Shown: one piece after another, positions 28,281-40,009 of the stretch
How positions within the stretch are numbered: position 1 is the stretch's first letter
How the letters are laid out: each line of letters begins with the position of its first letter
Source: Sphingomonas phyllosphaerae
GTDB taxonomy: Bacteria > Pseudomonadota > Alphaproteobacteria > Sphingomonadales > Sphingomonadaceae
NCBI GenBank assembly: GCA_036946405.1
Contig: JAQIJC010000001.1
Coordinates: 1,061,001-1,125,000 of the forward strand
DNA length: 64,000 nt
Direction: 5' to 3'
Program-made: the position numbers and the translations under genes
Notes under the pieces: generated by a model
Databases searched by the model: none
Told to the model about the DNA's origin: nothing
Seen by the model: only the letters and a program-made list of their open reading frames with translations

Positions 28281-29282
28281 ATGAAACTCGCCAGTCTGAA
28301 GCAGGGGCGCGACGGTCGCCTGGTCGTCGTTTCGGACGATCTGGCCTGGTATGCCGATGCCGGTCATATCTGCGCGACGCTGCAGGCCGCGCTCGACGAC
28401 TGGACGCAGGTCGCGCCCGCGCTGGAGCTGCTGGCGGTCGATCTGCGCAACGAGGCGATCCCGCGGGAACGCTTCCACGAACATGACGCCGCCGCGCCGC
28501 TGCCGCGCGCCTATCAGTGGCTCGATGGCTCGGCCTATGTGAACCATGTTGCGCTGGTGCGGCAGGCGCGCGGGGCGGACCTGCCCGACAGCTTCTGGCA
28601 CGATCCGCTGATGTATCAGGGCGGGTCGGACGGCTTCCTCGGCGCGCGCGATGCGATCCCGCTCGCCGACGAGGCGTGGGGCTGCGATCTGGAAGGCGAG
28701 GTGGTGGTCGTCACTGGCGACGTGCCGCTGGGCGCGACGCGCGAACAGGCGCTGGATGCGATCCGGCTGGTCGGGCTGACGAACGACGTGTCGCTGCGCA
28801 ACCTGATCCCCGCCGAACTCGCCAAGGGGTTCGGGTTCGTGCAGTCCAAGCCGGCGTCGGCCTTCTCACCGGTGTTCGTCACGCCGGAGGCGCTCGGCGA
28901 CTGGTGGCGGGACGGCAAGCTGCGCCGCCGGTTGCAGGTCGAGGTGAACGGCGCGCCGTTCGGCCGGGCCGAGGCGGGCGAGGACATGACCTTCGACTTC
29001 GGCACGCTGATCGCGCACGCCGCCAAGACGCGCGCGCTGGGCGCGGGGACGATCGTCGGATCGGGCACCGTCTCCAACCGCGATGCCGATGGCGGGCCGG
29101 GGCGGCCGATCGCGGAGGGTGGCGTGGGCTATTCGTGCCTCGCCGAGCTGCGCACGGTCGAGGCGATCAAGGATGGTGCGGCGAAGACGCCGTTCCTGCG
29201 CAGGGGCGACACGGTCAAGATCTGGATGGAGGACGATCGGCACCATCCGATCTTCGGCACGATCGAACAGACGGTCGGCTGA
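28281..29282 (+). CDS. Fumarylacetoacetate hydrolase (FAH) family protein
   Basis: A 333-residue protein. The metal and catalytic region is seen in WGCDLEGEVVVVTGDVPLGA and GLTNDVSLRNLI (acidic ligands), with FVQSKPASAFSPVFVTPEAL typical of FAH domains, and later GTGTVSNR-like loop SGTVSNRDADGG. The family includes fumarylacetoacetase (tyrosine breakdown) and several C-C bond hydrolases; which one is not clear without a homogentisate operon nearby. GGAGAGG precedes the ATG. Confidence 0.88.
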   Translation: MKLASLKQGRDGRLVVVSDDLAWYADAGHICATLQAALDDWTQVAPALELLAVDLRNEAIPRERFHEHDAAAPLPRAYQWLDGSAYVNHVALVRQARGADLPDSFWHDPLMYQGGSDGFLGARDAIPLADEAWGCDLEGEVVVVTGDVPLGATREQALDAIRLVGLTNDVSLRNLIPAELAKGFGFVQSKPASAFSPVFVTPEALGDWWRDGKLRRRLQVEVNGAPFGRAEAGEDMTFDFGTLIAHAAKTRALGAGTIVGSGTVSNRDADGGPGRPIAEGGVGYSCLAELRTVEAIKDGAAKTPFLRRGDTVKIWMEDDRHHPIFGTIEQTVG

Positions 29283-29286
29283 GCCG

Positions 29287-29736
29287 CTACGCCTCGGGCG
29301 AGGTGCGCTGGGCGCGAAGCTCGGGGCGGCCGAGCATCGCGAAACCGATGAAGGCGGCGACCAGCCGGTGGTCGTCGACCGCGGCCAGCATTTGCTTGAG
29401 ATCGTGGAGGAACAGCTTCGCGCCGCTCGCATCGCGGACACGGCGCGCGTCCATCGCCCAGCCGCCGAACTGTCGCTCGGCTACCGCGCGCCGCTCAACA
29501 TAGGCGATGGCATCGTGGCGCGGGTCGCGCGTGATCCGGGTCATGAGTGCCTCGACCTGCGGCTGCGCTCCTTCGAGCGCCTGGATGAAGCGACCGCCAT
29601 CGTGGAGCAAGAGCCCGGTGATCGCATGGCTGCCGTTGAAACGTGCCGCGCTCGTCGCCAGCCGCGTCAGGTGGGGATCGTCGAGTGGTCGGGTAGCGCG
29701 GCTGATATACACCAGCTGGTAAACGGGATCAGCCAT
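29287..29736 (-). CDS. BLUF-domain blue-light sensor, stand-alone
   Basis: A 149-residue protein. The flavin-binding residues of BLUF domains are present: Tyr10 (YQLVYISRA), Asn34 (ARFNGSHAITGLLL), Gln52 (FIQALEG), and Trp93 (FGGWAMD). BLUF proteins sense blue light through FAD hydrogen-bond switching. With about 50 residues after the domain and no output enzyme, it must act through a partner protein. Its start is 65 bases from the dnaE2 3' end, with no shared operon evident. Confidence 0.92.
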   Translation of the reverse strand: MADPVYQLVYISRATRPLDDPHLTRLATSAARFNGSHAITGLLLHDGGRFIQALEGAQPQVEALMTRITRDPRHDAIAYVERRAVAERQFGGWAMDARRVRDASGAKLFLHDLKQMLAAVDDHRLVAAFIGFAMLGRPELRAQRTSPEA

Positions 29737-29800
29737 GCCCGAAATATGGCCGAAATGCCGTCGAATTGTTAGTGCGATTCATTACAGGTCACTGACTTAG

Positions 29801-33106
<3,306 letters not shown>

Positions 33107-33166
33107 GACCGCTTCCGTTCGTCATTGTGTGTCGGTGCAGGTCGAGCCGCTGCGGACACCGCTCCC

Positions 33167-33260
33167 GTCATGCCGGACTTGTTCCGGCATCCACCGTGCC
33201 GCAAATGCCCGAGCCGTTGCTCTTGCCGAGCCGTGGACCCCGGAACCAGTCCGGGGTGAC
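33167..33260. repeat. Palindromic repeat family D-like, copy 5 (imuB-dnaE2 spacer)
   Basis: Arms GTCATGCCGGACTTGTTCCG and GGAACCAGTCCGGGGTGAC enclose a variable centre; a looser relative of the D units at 36472, 42330, 52146 and 54862. It separates imuB from dnaE2. Confidence 0.65.
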
Positions 33261-33341
33261 GATGTGGCCGGGGCGATGTTTGGCGCTGCACAGAGGTCGC
33301 GCGCAAGCCGGAGGCGCGACGGCGCGCGTTGACCCGTATCC

Positions 33342-35711
33342 TCAACTGCCGAACCCATGCAGGAACCAGCTGAGGTCACCGGTTTCGTTGCGCAGTCCGT
33401 CGCCGCGGCGGAACAGCCAGAAGCGTTGCCCGGTCTCGTCCTCGACACGGTAATAGTCGCGGACCGCCATCCGCTCGGGCGCGCGCCGCCACCATTCGCC
33501 CGCGACGCGCTCCGGGCCTTCGGCATGGACGATGCGGTGCGTGGCGCCGCGCCACGTGAAGCGCTTCGGCGGCTGGTCGGGGAGTTCGGCGAGGACGTGG
33601 TCGATCCGCTCCGGGCGGCGCAGCAGCAGCACCGGGCGTGGCCAGCGCGGGTGCCACGGATGGTCGGGGCTGCGCGCGTCGAGGTGGCGGACGTCGTCGG
33701 GGCGCAGTTTCTGTGTCTCGCGGTGTGGCGGATCGAGCGGCGCGGTGCGCATCCACGAGCGTTCGGGGACGTCGCTCTCGACCGGGGCGACGCGCCATAG
33801 CCGGCCCGCGCCGATGCGGTTGATGAGCGCGTCGATCAGCGGCGCGAGATCGGGCGCGGCATCGTCGGCGAGCGCGGGGGCGAGCGTCTCCGCACCAAGC
33901 GGGTCGGCGCGGCGCACGATCAGCGCGATGCCGTCGATGCCGTAACCGGGTTCGATCTCCTCGATGCGGCGCAGCGTCAGCCGCAGCATGTGCGCGGCGT
34001 CGCGGGTCGGGCGCGCGAAACCGAGCCGCAGGATCTGCGGCACGCCGTCGACGCGCGCGGCGATCATCTCGACCGCGCGCGCGCCCTGACCGGCCTTGGC
34101 CAGTGCGACCGCGAGCCGCTGCATCAGTTCGCGCAGCCAATGTTCGATCGCGTCGGGGGTGGCGATCGGCTCGACGAAACGCTGCTCGACCGCGATGCGC
34201 GTCGGCGGGACGATCGGCTCGAACGGTTCGGGCAGCTGGCCGAGCGCCTGATCGATGCGGTCGGCGATCGCACGACCGAAGCGGCGGACGAGCGGCGCGC
34301 GGGGTAGGGCGGTGAGCTGGCCGATCGCCTCGATCCCGAGCCGCGCGAGCAGTTCCAGCGCGGGCGCGTCGAGCCGCAGCGCCGCGACCGGCAGCTGTGC
34401 CAGCGCGGCGCTTTGCCCAGCGGGTGGAACGATCTGCACGGCGTCGCGTGCGCCGAACCGCGCCTGCGCCCAGGCCGCGCCCGGCGTGTCGGCGACCGCG
34501 ACGCGCGCCGCGATGCCGTAGCGCGCGAGCAGCCGCAGCAGCCGGCGGCAGAAGCGCGCCTCGCCGCCATGGAGATGCGCGACCCCGGTCAGGTCGACGA
34601 ACAGCCCGTCGGAGTCCGACACCGCGACGGTCGGTGCCCAGCGGCGCGCGAGCAAGGTGGCGAGCGCGGCGAGATCGGCGGCGTCGCGCGCGGGCTCGGC
34701 CTCGCGCACGTCGAGTCCCGGCACCTGCGCGCGTGCCATGGTCAGCGCGGTGCCGGGGCCGATGCCGAGCGCGCGCGCCGCTTCATTGGCGGCGGCGATC
34801 TCGACGCGCGCGCCGCTGCGCTGCACCGTTACCAGCGGCGGTTCGTCGACGGGTGCGGGCAGGGGACCCGCTTCTTCGTCGTCGCAGACGCGTGCGACCA
34901 TCGTCGCCAGCGTGCGGCCGGTCTGGAAGAAGCGGCCGTGGCCGTAGCTGGGCGCGGTCGGTACGCTCTTGCCGTGATTGTCGGGGTGTGGCCCCTCGCC
35001 GGGGAAGTGCACCGCGGGCATCGCGGCCAGCTGTTTGAGACTTTGGGCGAGATTGGGCGGGGCGACATGCCCGGCCTCGCCGCCATGCCCGTCGCGCGCG
35101 CTGCGGCGCGGCGCCTTCATGGCGCGGCGGACGACGACATCTTCGCCGGGGCCGAGCACCGGGGGCATCCGGCCCATGCGGTGCAGCGCGCCCGCTTCGT
35201 CGGGCGGCAGCGGGCGGAACGGGTGGTCGACCAGCTCGGTCTTGCGCGACAATTCCTGCAGCGACGGGCGGCGATGCGCGGGCAGCGCCTCGACCGCGGC
35301 TTGCAGGTCCTCGTTGCGCCAGCCGCGCGTGCCGGGGCGGAACAGCGGCTCGGCGGCCTCGGTGCGGCGCGACAGTTCGCGGAACGGGGTGGCGGCGGCC
35401 TCGCTGGTGCGGCCGAGTTCGCGCTGCGCGGGGCGGCGGTGCGCGGGCAGGCTGGCGACCGCGCTCTCGACCTGGTCGCGCGTGTCGGCGAGCCCGCTGC
35501 CGGGGTCGGTGCGCGCCCAGCGCGCGCCGGGACGCCAGCCGCCGCCACGCGGTACGGAGCATTGCTGCGCGCGCTCGGCGGCGGCGTCGCCGCCCAGCGC
35601 GTCGAAGGCGGCGCGGCCGTCGGCCTCAGCCGACCGCGCGGCGCGGTGCTCGATCCGCCGCAGCCGGTCGATCGACCAACTGGGCAGGTAGAGCGAGGCG
35701 ACCCGTCTCAT
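33342..35711 (-). CDS. imuB: ImuB, catalytically dead Y-family polymerase, with a long N-terminal insertion
   Basis: A 789-residue protein, where ImuB is usually about 500. It opens with MRRVASLYLPSWSIDRLRR, then an inserted stretch of ~265 residues (25-290), then resumes the normal fold at PPLVTVQRSGARVEIAAANE and ALGIGPGTALTMARAQVPGL. Where active Y-family enzymes have SxDE it reads SDSDGLFVDLTG, so the catalytic centre is absent, as in all ImuB. The C-terminus (YRVEDETGQRFWLFRRG) matches the family. ImuB is the hub linking ImuA, DnaE2 and the beta clamp. Its start lies 86 bases inside imuA. ATG 35711 gives the family N-terminus. Confidence 0.93.
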   Translation of the reverse strand: MRRVASLYLPSWSIDRLRRIEHRAARSAEADGRAAFDALGGDAAAERAQQCSVPRGGGWRPGARWARTDPGSGLADTRDQVESAVASLPAHRRPAQRELGRTSEAAATPFRELSRRTEAAEPLFRPGTRGWRNEDLQAAVEALPAHRRPSLQELSRKTELVDHPFRPLPPDEAGALHRMGRMPPVLGPGEDVVVRRAMKAPRRSARDGHGGEAGHVAPPNLAQSLKQLAAMPAVHFPGEGPHPDNHGKSVPTAPSYGHGRFFQTGRTLATMVARVCDDEEAGPLPAPVDEPPLVTVQRSGARVEIAAANEAARALGIGPGTALTMARAQVPGLDVREAEPARDAADLAALATLLARRWAPTVAVSDSDGLFVDLTGVAHLHGGEARFCRRLLRLLARYGIAARVAVADTPGAAWAQARFGARDAVQIVPPAGQSAALAQLPVAALRLDAPALELLARLGIEAIGQLTALPRAPLVRRFGRAIADRIDQALGQLPEPFEPIVPPTRIAVEQRFVEPIATPDAIEHWLRELMQRLAVALAKAGQGARAVEMIAARVDGVPQILRLGFARPTRDAAHMLRLTLRRIEEIEPGYGIDGIALIVRRADPLGAETLAPALADDAAPDLAPLIDALINRIGAGRLWRVAPVESDVPERSWMRTAPLDPPHRETQKLRPDDVRHLDARSPDHPWHPRWPRPVLLLRRPERIDHVLAELPDQPPKRFTWRGATHRIVHAEGPERVAGEWWRRAPERMAVRDYYRVEDETGQRFWLFRRGDGLRNETGDLSWFLHGFGS

Positions 35712-36375
35712 CGGAGCCCTCCACCAAGAGTTCGAACGGATCGCCGCCGCGCTGGCGCACGCATTCGACGTGCCAGCACGCGCGGCCCAGCCCGCCCCAC
35801 GGCACCTGCGACGACGGCGCGTGCGCGACACGCCAGCGCGTCACCGCCGCGGATGGCGCGGTGATCGGATCGGTGCCGTCGCGGGTCGGGCGGCGCAGCA
35901 GCAGCGCGGGGGTGCCGCCCCCCTCTGCGGCGAGTTGCAGCCGGCGTGCCTGCGCCATCTGGACGCGCTTCGCCTCGCCGACCACCGCGCCGAGCCCGCG
36001 GTGGCGCAGTCCTTCCTCGACCAGCGCGAGCAATTCGGCGTCGTCGCGCGCCTCGGCATAGACGACGCGCGACGGCGCGAGCCCGGCCTGGAACAGCCCC
36101 GGCGCGAACAGGTCGCGCGAGCGGACGACCCACAGGACCTCACCGTGCGTGCGCGCGGCGATCCCGGCGGCGAACAGCACCGCGGCGGCATCGTCGCCCC
36201 AGCCAGCGCCGCGCGACGATACTTCGTGGAGCGCGTCGGTCCGCAGGCCGTGGTCGGCGAGACGCGTGTCGAGCGCGGCGATTCCGAACGGCAGCACGGG
36301 CCGGTCGCGCGCCTCGCCGGTGATGGCCTGCAAGCTCTCGCGGAGCGCGGCTAGGGTGGGAACGGGACCGGACAC
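35626..36375 (-). CDS. imuA: ImuA, SOS mutagenesis cassette protein
   Basis: A 249-residue RecA-like protein without an ATP-binding P-loop: VLPFGIAALDTRLADHGLRT, then DALHEVSSRGAGWGDDAAAV and ILWVV-like GEVLWVVRSRDLFAPG. ImuA works with ImuB and DnaE2 in translesion synthesis. It starts at GTG 36375, 20 bases after a perfect LexA box, and its 3' end overlaps imuB by 86 bases, so the two are tightly coupled. Confidence 0.9.
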   Translation of the reverse strand: MSGPVPTLAALRESLQAITGEARDRPVLPFGIAALDTRLADHGLRTDALHEVSSRGAGWGDDAAAVLFAAGIAARTHGEVLWVVRSRDLFAPGLFQAGLAPSRVVYAEARDDAELLALVEEGLRHRGLGAVVGEAKRVQMAQARRLQLAAEGGGTPALLLRRPTRDGTDPITAPSAAVTRWRVAHAPSSQVPWGGLGRACWHVECVRQRGGDPFELLVEGSDETGRLALPAQLVDRPAAADRAPRRAVG

Positions 36376-36395
36376 AGGCGACTCGCAATCAATAT

Positions 36396-36410
36396 GTTCT
36401 CTATTTGTTC
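36396..36410. promoter_or_regulatory. LexA (SOS) box of imuA-imuB(-dnaE2)
   Basis: GTTC-TCTATTT-GTTC, a perfect GTTC-N7-GTTC match 20 bases upstream of the imuA start on the minus strand. This is the established operator form for this cassette in alphaproteobacteria. Confidence 0.9.
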
Positions 36411-36471
36411 CTGTATGTGTTGCGTCGTCAAGGCTTTGGGGGAACTAGGAATGTGGCTGTGCAGCCGATCC

Positions 36472-36551
36472 GTCATCCCGGACGTGATCCGGGATCCCGC
36501 TTCTTCCGTCCGCCGAGAAGAAGCGTGGCCCCGGATCACGTCCGGGGCGAC
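36472..36551. repeat. Palindromic repeat family D, copy 1
   Basis: Arms GTCATCCCGGACGTGATCCG and CGGATCACGTCCGGGGCGAC; the centre includes CCCGCTTCTT and AAGAAGCG. It lies between the second imuA paralog and the imuA LexA box. Confidence 0.85.
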
Positions 36552-36569
36552 GACACAAAGGAGAGGTGC

Positions 36570-37328
36570 CTAGGCCGCCTCCGCCTGTTCCTCCGCCGAG
36601 GGCGTCACCCGCAAGATTTCGCTCACCGCCCGTCGCTGCTCGCGGCGCGTGACCACCGGCGCGAGGCGCCCGGTGTCGTCGCACGCGATCGCGGTCGCCG
36701 CGAACGGTGCGCCGTCGTTTTGCCGGGCGAGCGTCACTTCCCAGCGCGGGCGCGCCGTGCCGACCATCGGCACGGACCCGATCCGCCAGCGCGTCGCCGC
36801 CAAAGACGACACCGCGAACGGATCGCCGCCTTCGCGGGCCGGGCGCTTGAGCAGCAGCGCGATGGTGCGTCCGCGCGTCGCGGCCACATGCACGCGCTTC
36901 GTCGCGGCCGGCGCGGCGCGGCGGACCTCGCCGATCACCGCGCCGAGCGCGGGATGGCGCAGGCCTTCCTCCATCATCGCCAGCACGCCGGCATCGTCAT
37001 CGGCCTCGGCATGAATCACGCGCTTCGACAGCAAGCCGGATTGTGCTAGCGCCGGGGCGAACAGGTCGCGGCGTCGCACCACCCACAGGATCGGTCCCCA
37101 TGCCCGCGCCGCGATGCCCGCGACGAACAAGGTCGCCGCCGCATCGTCGCGCAGCGACGGCGTCGCCGCCGCGAGCTCGTGCAACGCATCGAGCCGCAGC
37201 CCGCCGTCGGTCAGCCGCGAATCGATATCCGGCACCCCGAACGGCATCACCCGCCGCCGGCTGTGCCCGTCGCCCGGCAAGGCGCGCAGCGTCTCGCGCA
37301 GGGAGGAAAGGACGCTCGACTCGGGCAC
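36570..37328 (-). CDS. Second ImuA paralog
   Basis: A 252-residue protein clearly related to the neighbouring ImuA: RVMPFGVPDIDSRLTDGGLR, DALHELAAATPSLRDDAAAT, GPILWVVRRRDLFAPALAQS and ALLLKRPAREGGDPFAVSS all have counterparts there. I place the start at GTG 37328 because the listed longer frame begins with a TTG inside the LexA box. It has its own LexA box 28 bases upstream. A tandem imuA duplication is unusual; the two copies are diverged enough to have distinct roles. Confidence 0.85.
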   Translation of the reverse strand: MPESSVLSSLRETLRALPGDGHSRRRVMPFGVPDIDSRLTDGGLRLDALHELAAATPSLRDDAAATLFVAGIAARAWGPILWVVRRRDLFAPALAQSGLLSKRVIHAEADDDAGVLAMMEEGLRHPALGAVIGEVRRAAPAATKRVHVAATRGRTIALLLKRPAREGGDPFAVSSLAATRWRIGSVPMVGTARPRWEVTLARQNDGAPFAATAIACDDTGRLAPVVTRREQRRAVSEILRVTPSAEEQAEAA

Positions 37329-37356
37329 GACAAGCAGGACTCCGCAGCGGATTGTC

Positions 37357-37371
37357 GTTCGCAATTTGTTC
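37357..37371. promoter_or_regulatory. LexA (SOS) box of the second imuA paralog
   Basis: GTTC-GCAATTT-GTTC, a perfect GTTC-N7-GTTC match 28 bases before the GTG start on the minus strand. It is also 154 bases before the divergent bkdA1 start. Confidence 0.88.
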
Positions 37372-37525
37372 CATAATGATGGACCGAGTCAATGGCCTGT
37401 CACGATGCGGGACTAACTGATCGAGACGGCGTTTTGTCCAAAAGGGCTTTCGCTGACGTTGAAACAATATTACAAGCGGCTGAAATCGTGCTGCGCGTCA
37501 AGCAGCGCATGACGGAGAGTGAAAC

Positions 37526-38824
37526 GTGGGCGAAGAACCCGGCATCGTGCACCCGCGCGGCAATCTGCCGCCGCTGTCGCTGCATGTCCCCGAACCCAAA
37601 TTCCGGCCCGGCGATGCGGTCGACTTCGCCGATGTCGCGATCCCGCCCGCCGGCGCCGCCCGCCGCCCCGATACCGCCGACGCCGCACGCGATTTCACCG
37701 ATCTCGCTTATTCGATGGTGCGCGTCCTCGACGAGAATCATCAGGCGGTCGGCGCGTGGAATCCGCGGCTCTCGCCCGACACGCTGCGGCGGATGCTGCG
37801 CCACATGGCGACGGTCCGCGCGTTCGACGAGCGGATGTTCCGCGCGCAGCGGCAGGGCAAGACCAGCTTCTACATGAAATCGCTTGGCGAGGAGGCGGTG
37901 GCGGTCGCCGCGGCGCACGCGCTGGATGCCGAGGACATGTGCTTCCCCTCCTATCGCCAGCAGGGGCTGTTGATCGCGCGCGGCTGCCCGATGGTCGACA
38001 TGATGAACCAGATCTATTCGAACACCGGCGACAAGCTGCAGGGCAAGCAGTTGCCGATCATGTATTCGGAGAAGCGCTTCGGCTTCTTCTCGATCTCGGG
38101 CAATCTGACGACGCAATATCCACAGGCGGTCGGCTGGGCGATGGCCTCGGCGTCGAAGAGCGATACGCGCATCGCGGCGACCTGGTGCGGGGAGGGCTCG
38201 ACCGCGGAGGGCGACTTCCATTCCGCGCTGACCTTCGCGACCGTCTATCGCGCGCCGGTGATCTTCAACGTCGTCAACAATCAATGGGCGATCAGCAGCT
38301 TCTCGGGCTTCGCCGGCGCGGAGGCAACGACCTTCGCTGCGCGCGCGGTCGGCTATGGGATCGCCGGCCTGCGCGTCGACGGCAATGACGCGCTGGCGGT
38401 CTATGCCGCGACCGCCTGGGCCGCGGAGCGCGCGCGCACCAATGGCGGGCCGACGCTGATCGAGCATTTCACCTATCGCACCGAGGGTCATTCGACCTCC
38501 GACGATCCGACGCAATATCGCTCGGCCGGCGAGCCCAATGCGTGGCCGCTCGGCGATCCGATCCGGCGGTTGAAGGATCATCTGGTCGTGATCGGCGAGT
38601 GGGACGAGGCGCGGCAGGCCGACATGGACCGTGAGGTCGCCGAGGAGGTGAAGGCGGCGCAGAAGGAGGCCGAGAAGAATGGCGTGCTCGGGCATGGCTT
38701 GCGCCAGCCGCTCGACTCGCTGTTCGACGGCGTGTTCGAGGAGATGCCGTGGCACCTGCGCGAGCAGCGCCAGATGATGATCGACGAGGAAACCGCGAGC
38801 GGGCGGCCATGGGACCGCAAGTGA
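37526..38824 (+). CDS. bkdA1: Branched-chain 2-oxoacid dehydrogenase E1 alpha subunit
   Basis: A 432-residue thiamine-diphosphate enzyme subunit. The ThDP/Mg motif runs from CGEGSTAEGDFHSALTFA to FNVVNNQWAISS. The ~100-residue N-terminal extension and FYMKSLGEEAVAVAAAHALD fit the branched-chain (3-methyl-2-oxobutanoate) rather than pyruvate type. With E1 beta it decarboxylates 2-oxo acids from Val, Leu and Ile. The start is GTG 37526 after GGAGAG. E1beta and E2 follow; the E3 gene is not in the window. Confidence 0.93.
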   Translation: MGEEPGIVHPRGNLPPLSLHVPEPKFRPGDAVDFADVAIPPAGAARRPDTADAARDFTDLAYSMVRVLDENHQAVGAWNPRLSPDTLRRMLRHMATVRAFDERMFRAQRQGKTSFYMKSLGEEAVAVAAAHALDAEDMCFPSYRQQGLLIARGCPMVDMMNQIYSNTGDKLQGKQLPIMYSEKRFGFFSISGNLTTQYPQAVGWAMASASKSDTRIAATWCGEGSTAEGDFHSALTFATVYRAPVIFNVVNNQWAISSFSGFAGAEATTFAARAVGYGIAGLRVDGNDALAVYAATAWAAERARTNGGPTLIEHFTYRTEGHSTSDDPTQYRSAGEPNAWPLGDPIRRLKDHLVVIGEWDEARQADMDREVAEEVKAAQKEAEKNGVLGHGLRQPLDSLFDGVFEEMPWHLREQRQMMIDEETASGRPWDRK

Positions 38825-38841
38825 GGGTGGCCCTTATTGCC

Positions 38842-38933
38842 GTCATCCCCGCGGAGGCGGGGATCCAGACGCGCAGGTCTCTGCAGGAATCGAAACGGCA
38901 GCGGGTCTGGATTCCCGCCTGCGCGGGAATGAC
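38842..38933. repeat. Palindromic repeat family C, copy 3 (bkdA1-bkdA2 spacer)
   Basis: Arms GTCATCCCCGCGGAGGCGGG and CCCGCCTGCGCGGGAATGAC. It fills the gap between E1 alpha and E1 beta; the GGAG just after its right arm serves as the ribosome binding site of bkdA2. Confidence 0.85.
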
Positions 38934-38945
38934 GGAGTTGGTGTG

Positions 38946-40004
38946 GTGAGTGACGCGCTCGAACAACCGGTGGCCGTCGATGCAGACACCACCACCCGCA
39001 TGAACATGATCCAGGCGATCAATTCCGCGATGGACGTGACGATGGCGCGCGATCCGGCGATCGTCGTCATGGGCGAGGATGTCGGCTATTTCGGCGGCGT
39101 GTTCCGTGCGACCGCGGGGCTGCAGAAGAAATACGGCAAGACCCGCGTCTTCGACACGCCGATCACCGAATGCGGCATCATCGGCGTCGCGGTCGGGATG
39201 AGCGCCTATGGCCTGCGCCCGGTGCCGGAAATCCAGTTCGCCGATTACATCTATCCCGCGCTCGACCAATTGGTCAGTGAGGCGGCACGGCTGCGCTATC
39301 GCTCGGGCGGCGAGTTCACCGCGCCGTTGACGGTGCGCTCGCCGTTCGGCGGCGGGATCTTCGGCGGGCAGACGCATTCGCAGTCGCCTGAGGGAATTTT
39401 CACGCACGTCTCGGGGGTGAAGACGGTCATTCCGTCGACGCCCTACGACGCCAAGGGGCTGTTGATCGCGGCGATCGAGGACAATGATCCGGTGATCTTC
39501 TTCGAGCCGAAGCGCATCTACAACGGCCCGTTCAACGGCCACTGGGATCGCCCGGCGGAGAATTGGTCGAAGCATCCCGGCGGGGAGGTGCCGACCGGGT
39601 ACTACAAGATCCCGCTCGGCAAGGCGAACGTGGTGCGCGCGGGCGAGGCGGTGACGATGCTCGCTTATGGCACGATGGTGCACGTCTGCGCGCAGGTGGT
39701 GGCCGACACCGGCGTCGATGCCGAGATCGTCGACCTGCGCACGCTCGTTCCGCTCGACATCGCGACGATCGAGGCGAGCGTGCGAAAGACCGGGCGCTGC
39801 ATGATCGTCCATGAGGCGACGCGCACCAGCGGCTTCGGTGCGGAGCTGGCGGCGTTGGTGCAGGAGCGGTGCTTCTACCACCTCGAGGCGCCGGTCGAGC
39901 GCGTCACCGGCTTCGACACGCCGTATCCGCACAGCCTGGAATGGGCCTATTTCCCCGGACCGGTGCGGATCGGGCAGGCGCTCAAGAAAATCCTGAAGGA
40001 CTAA
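38946..40004 (+). CDS. bkdA2: Branched-chain 2-oxoacid dehydrogenase E1 beta subunit
   Basis: A 352-residue transketolase-like subunit: MARDPAIVVMGEDVGYFGGV, FDTPITECGIIGVAVGMSAY and RVTGFDTPYPHSLEWAYFPG. It pairs with BkdA1 to form the ThDP active site. GTG 38946 has GGAG eight bases upstream; an adjacent GTG at 38943 is possible. It ends five bases before the E2 gene. Confidence 0.93.
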   Translation: MSDALEQPVAVDADTTTRMNMIQAINSAMDVTMARDPAIVVMGEDVGYFGGVFRATAGLQKKYGKTRVFDTPITECGIIGVAVGMSAYGLRPVPEIQFADYIYPALDQLVSEAARLRYRSGGEFTAPLTVRSPFGGGIFGGQTHSQSPEGIFTHVSGVKTVIPSTPYDAKGLLIAAIEDNDPVIFFEPKRIYNGPFNGHWDRPAENWSKHPGGEVPTGYYKIPLGKANVVRAGEAVTMLAYGTMVHVCAQVVADTGVDAEIVDLRTLVPLDIATIEASVRKTGRCMIVHEATRTSGFGAELAALVQERCFYHLEAPVERVTGFDTPYPHSLEWAYFPGPVRIGQALKKILKD

Positions 40005-40009
40005 GGCAG

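Noticed and set aside
33107..33166. A LexA box directly upstream of dnaE2
   Set aside because: GTTC occurs once near 33117 but with no second GTTC at the required seven-base spacing.
34413..35864. 483-codon plus frame opposite imuB
   Set aside because: The minus strand carries imuB, with conserved motifs on both sides of the insertion; the plus frame has no domain.
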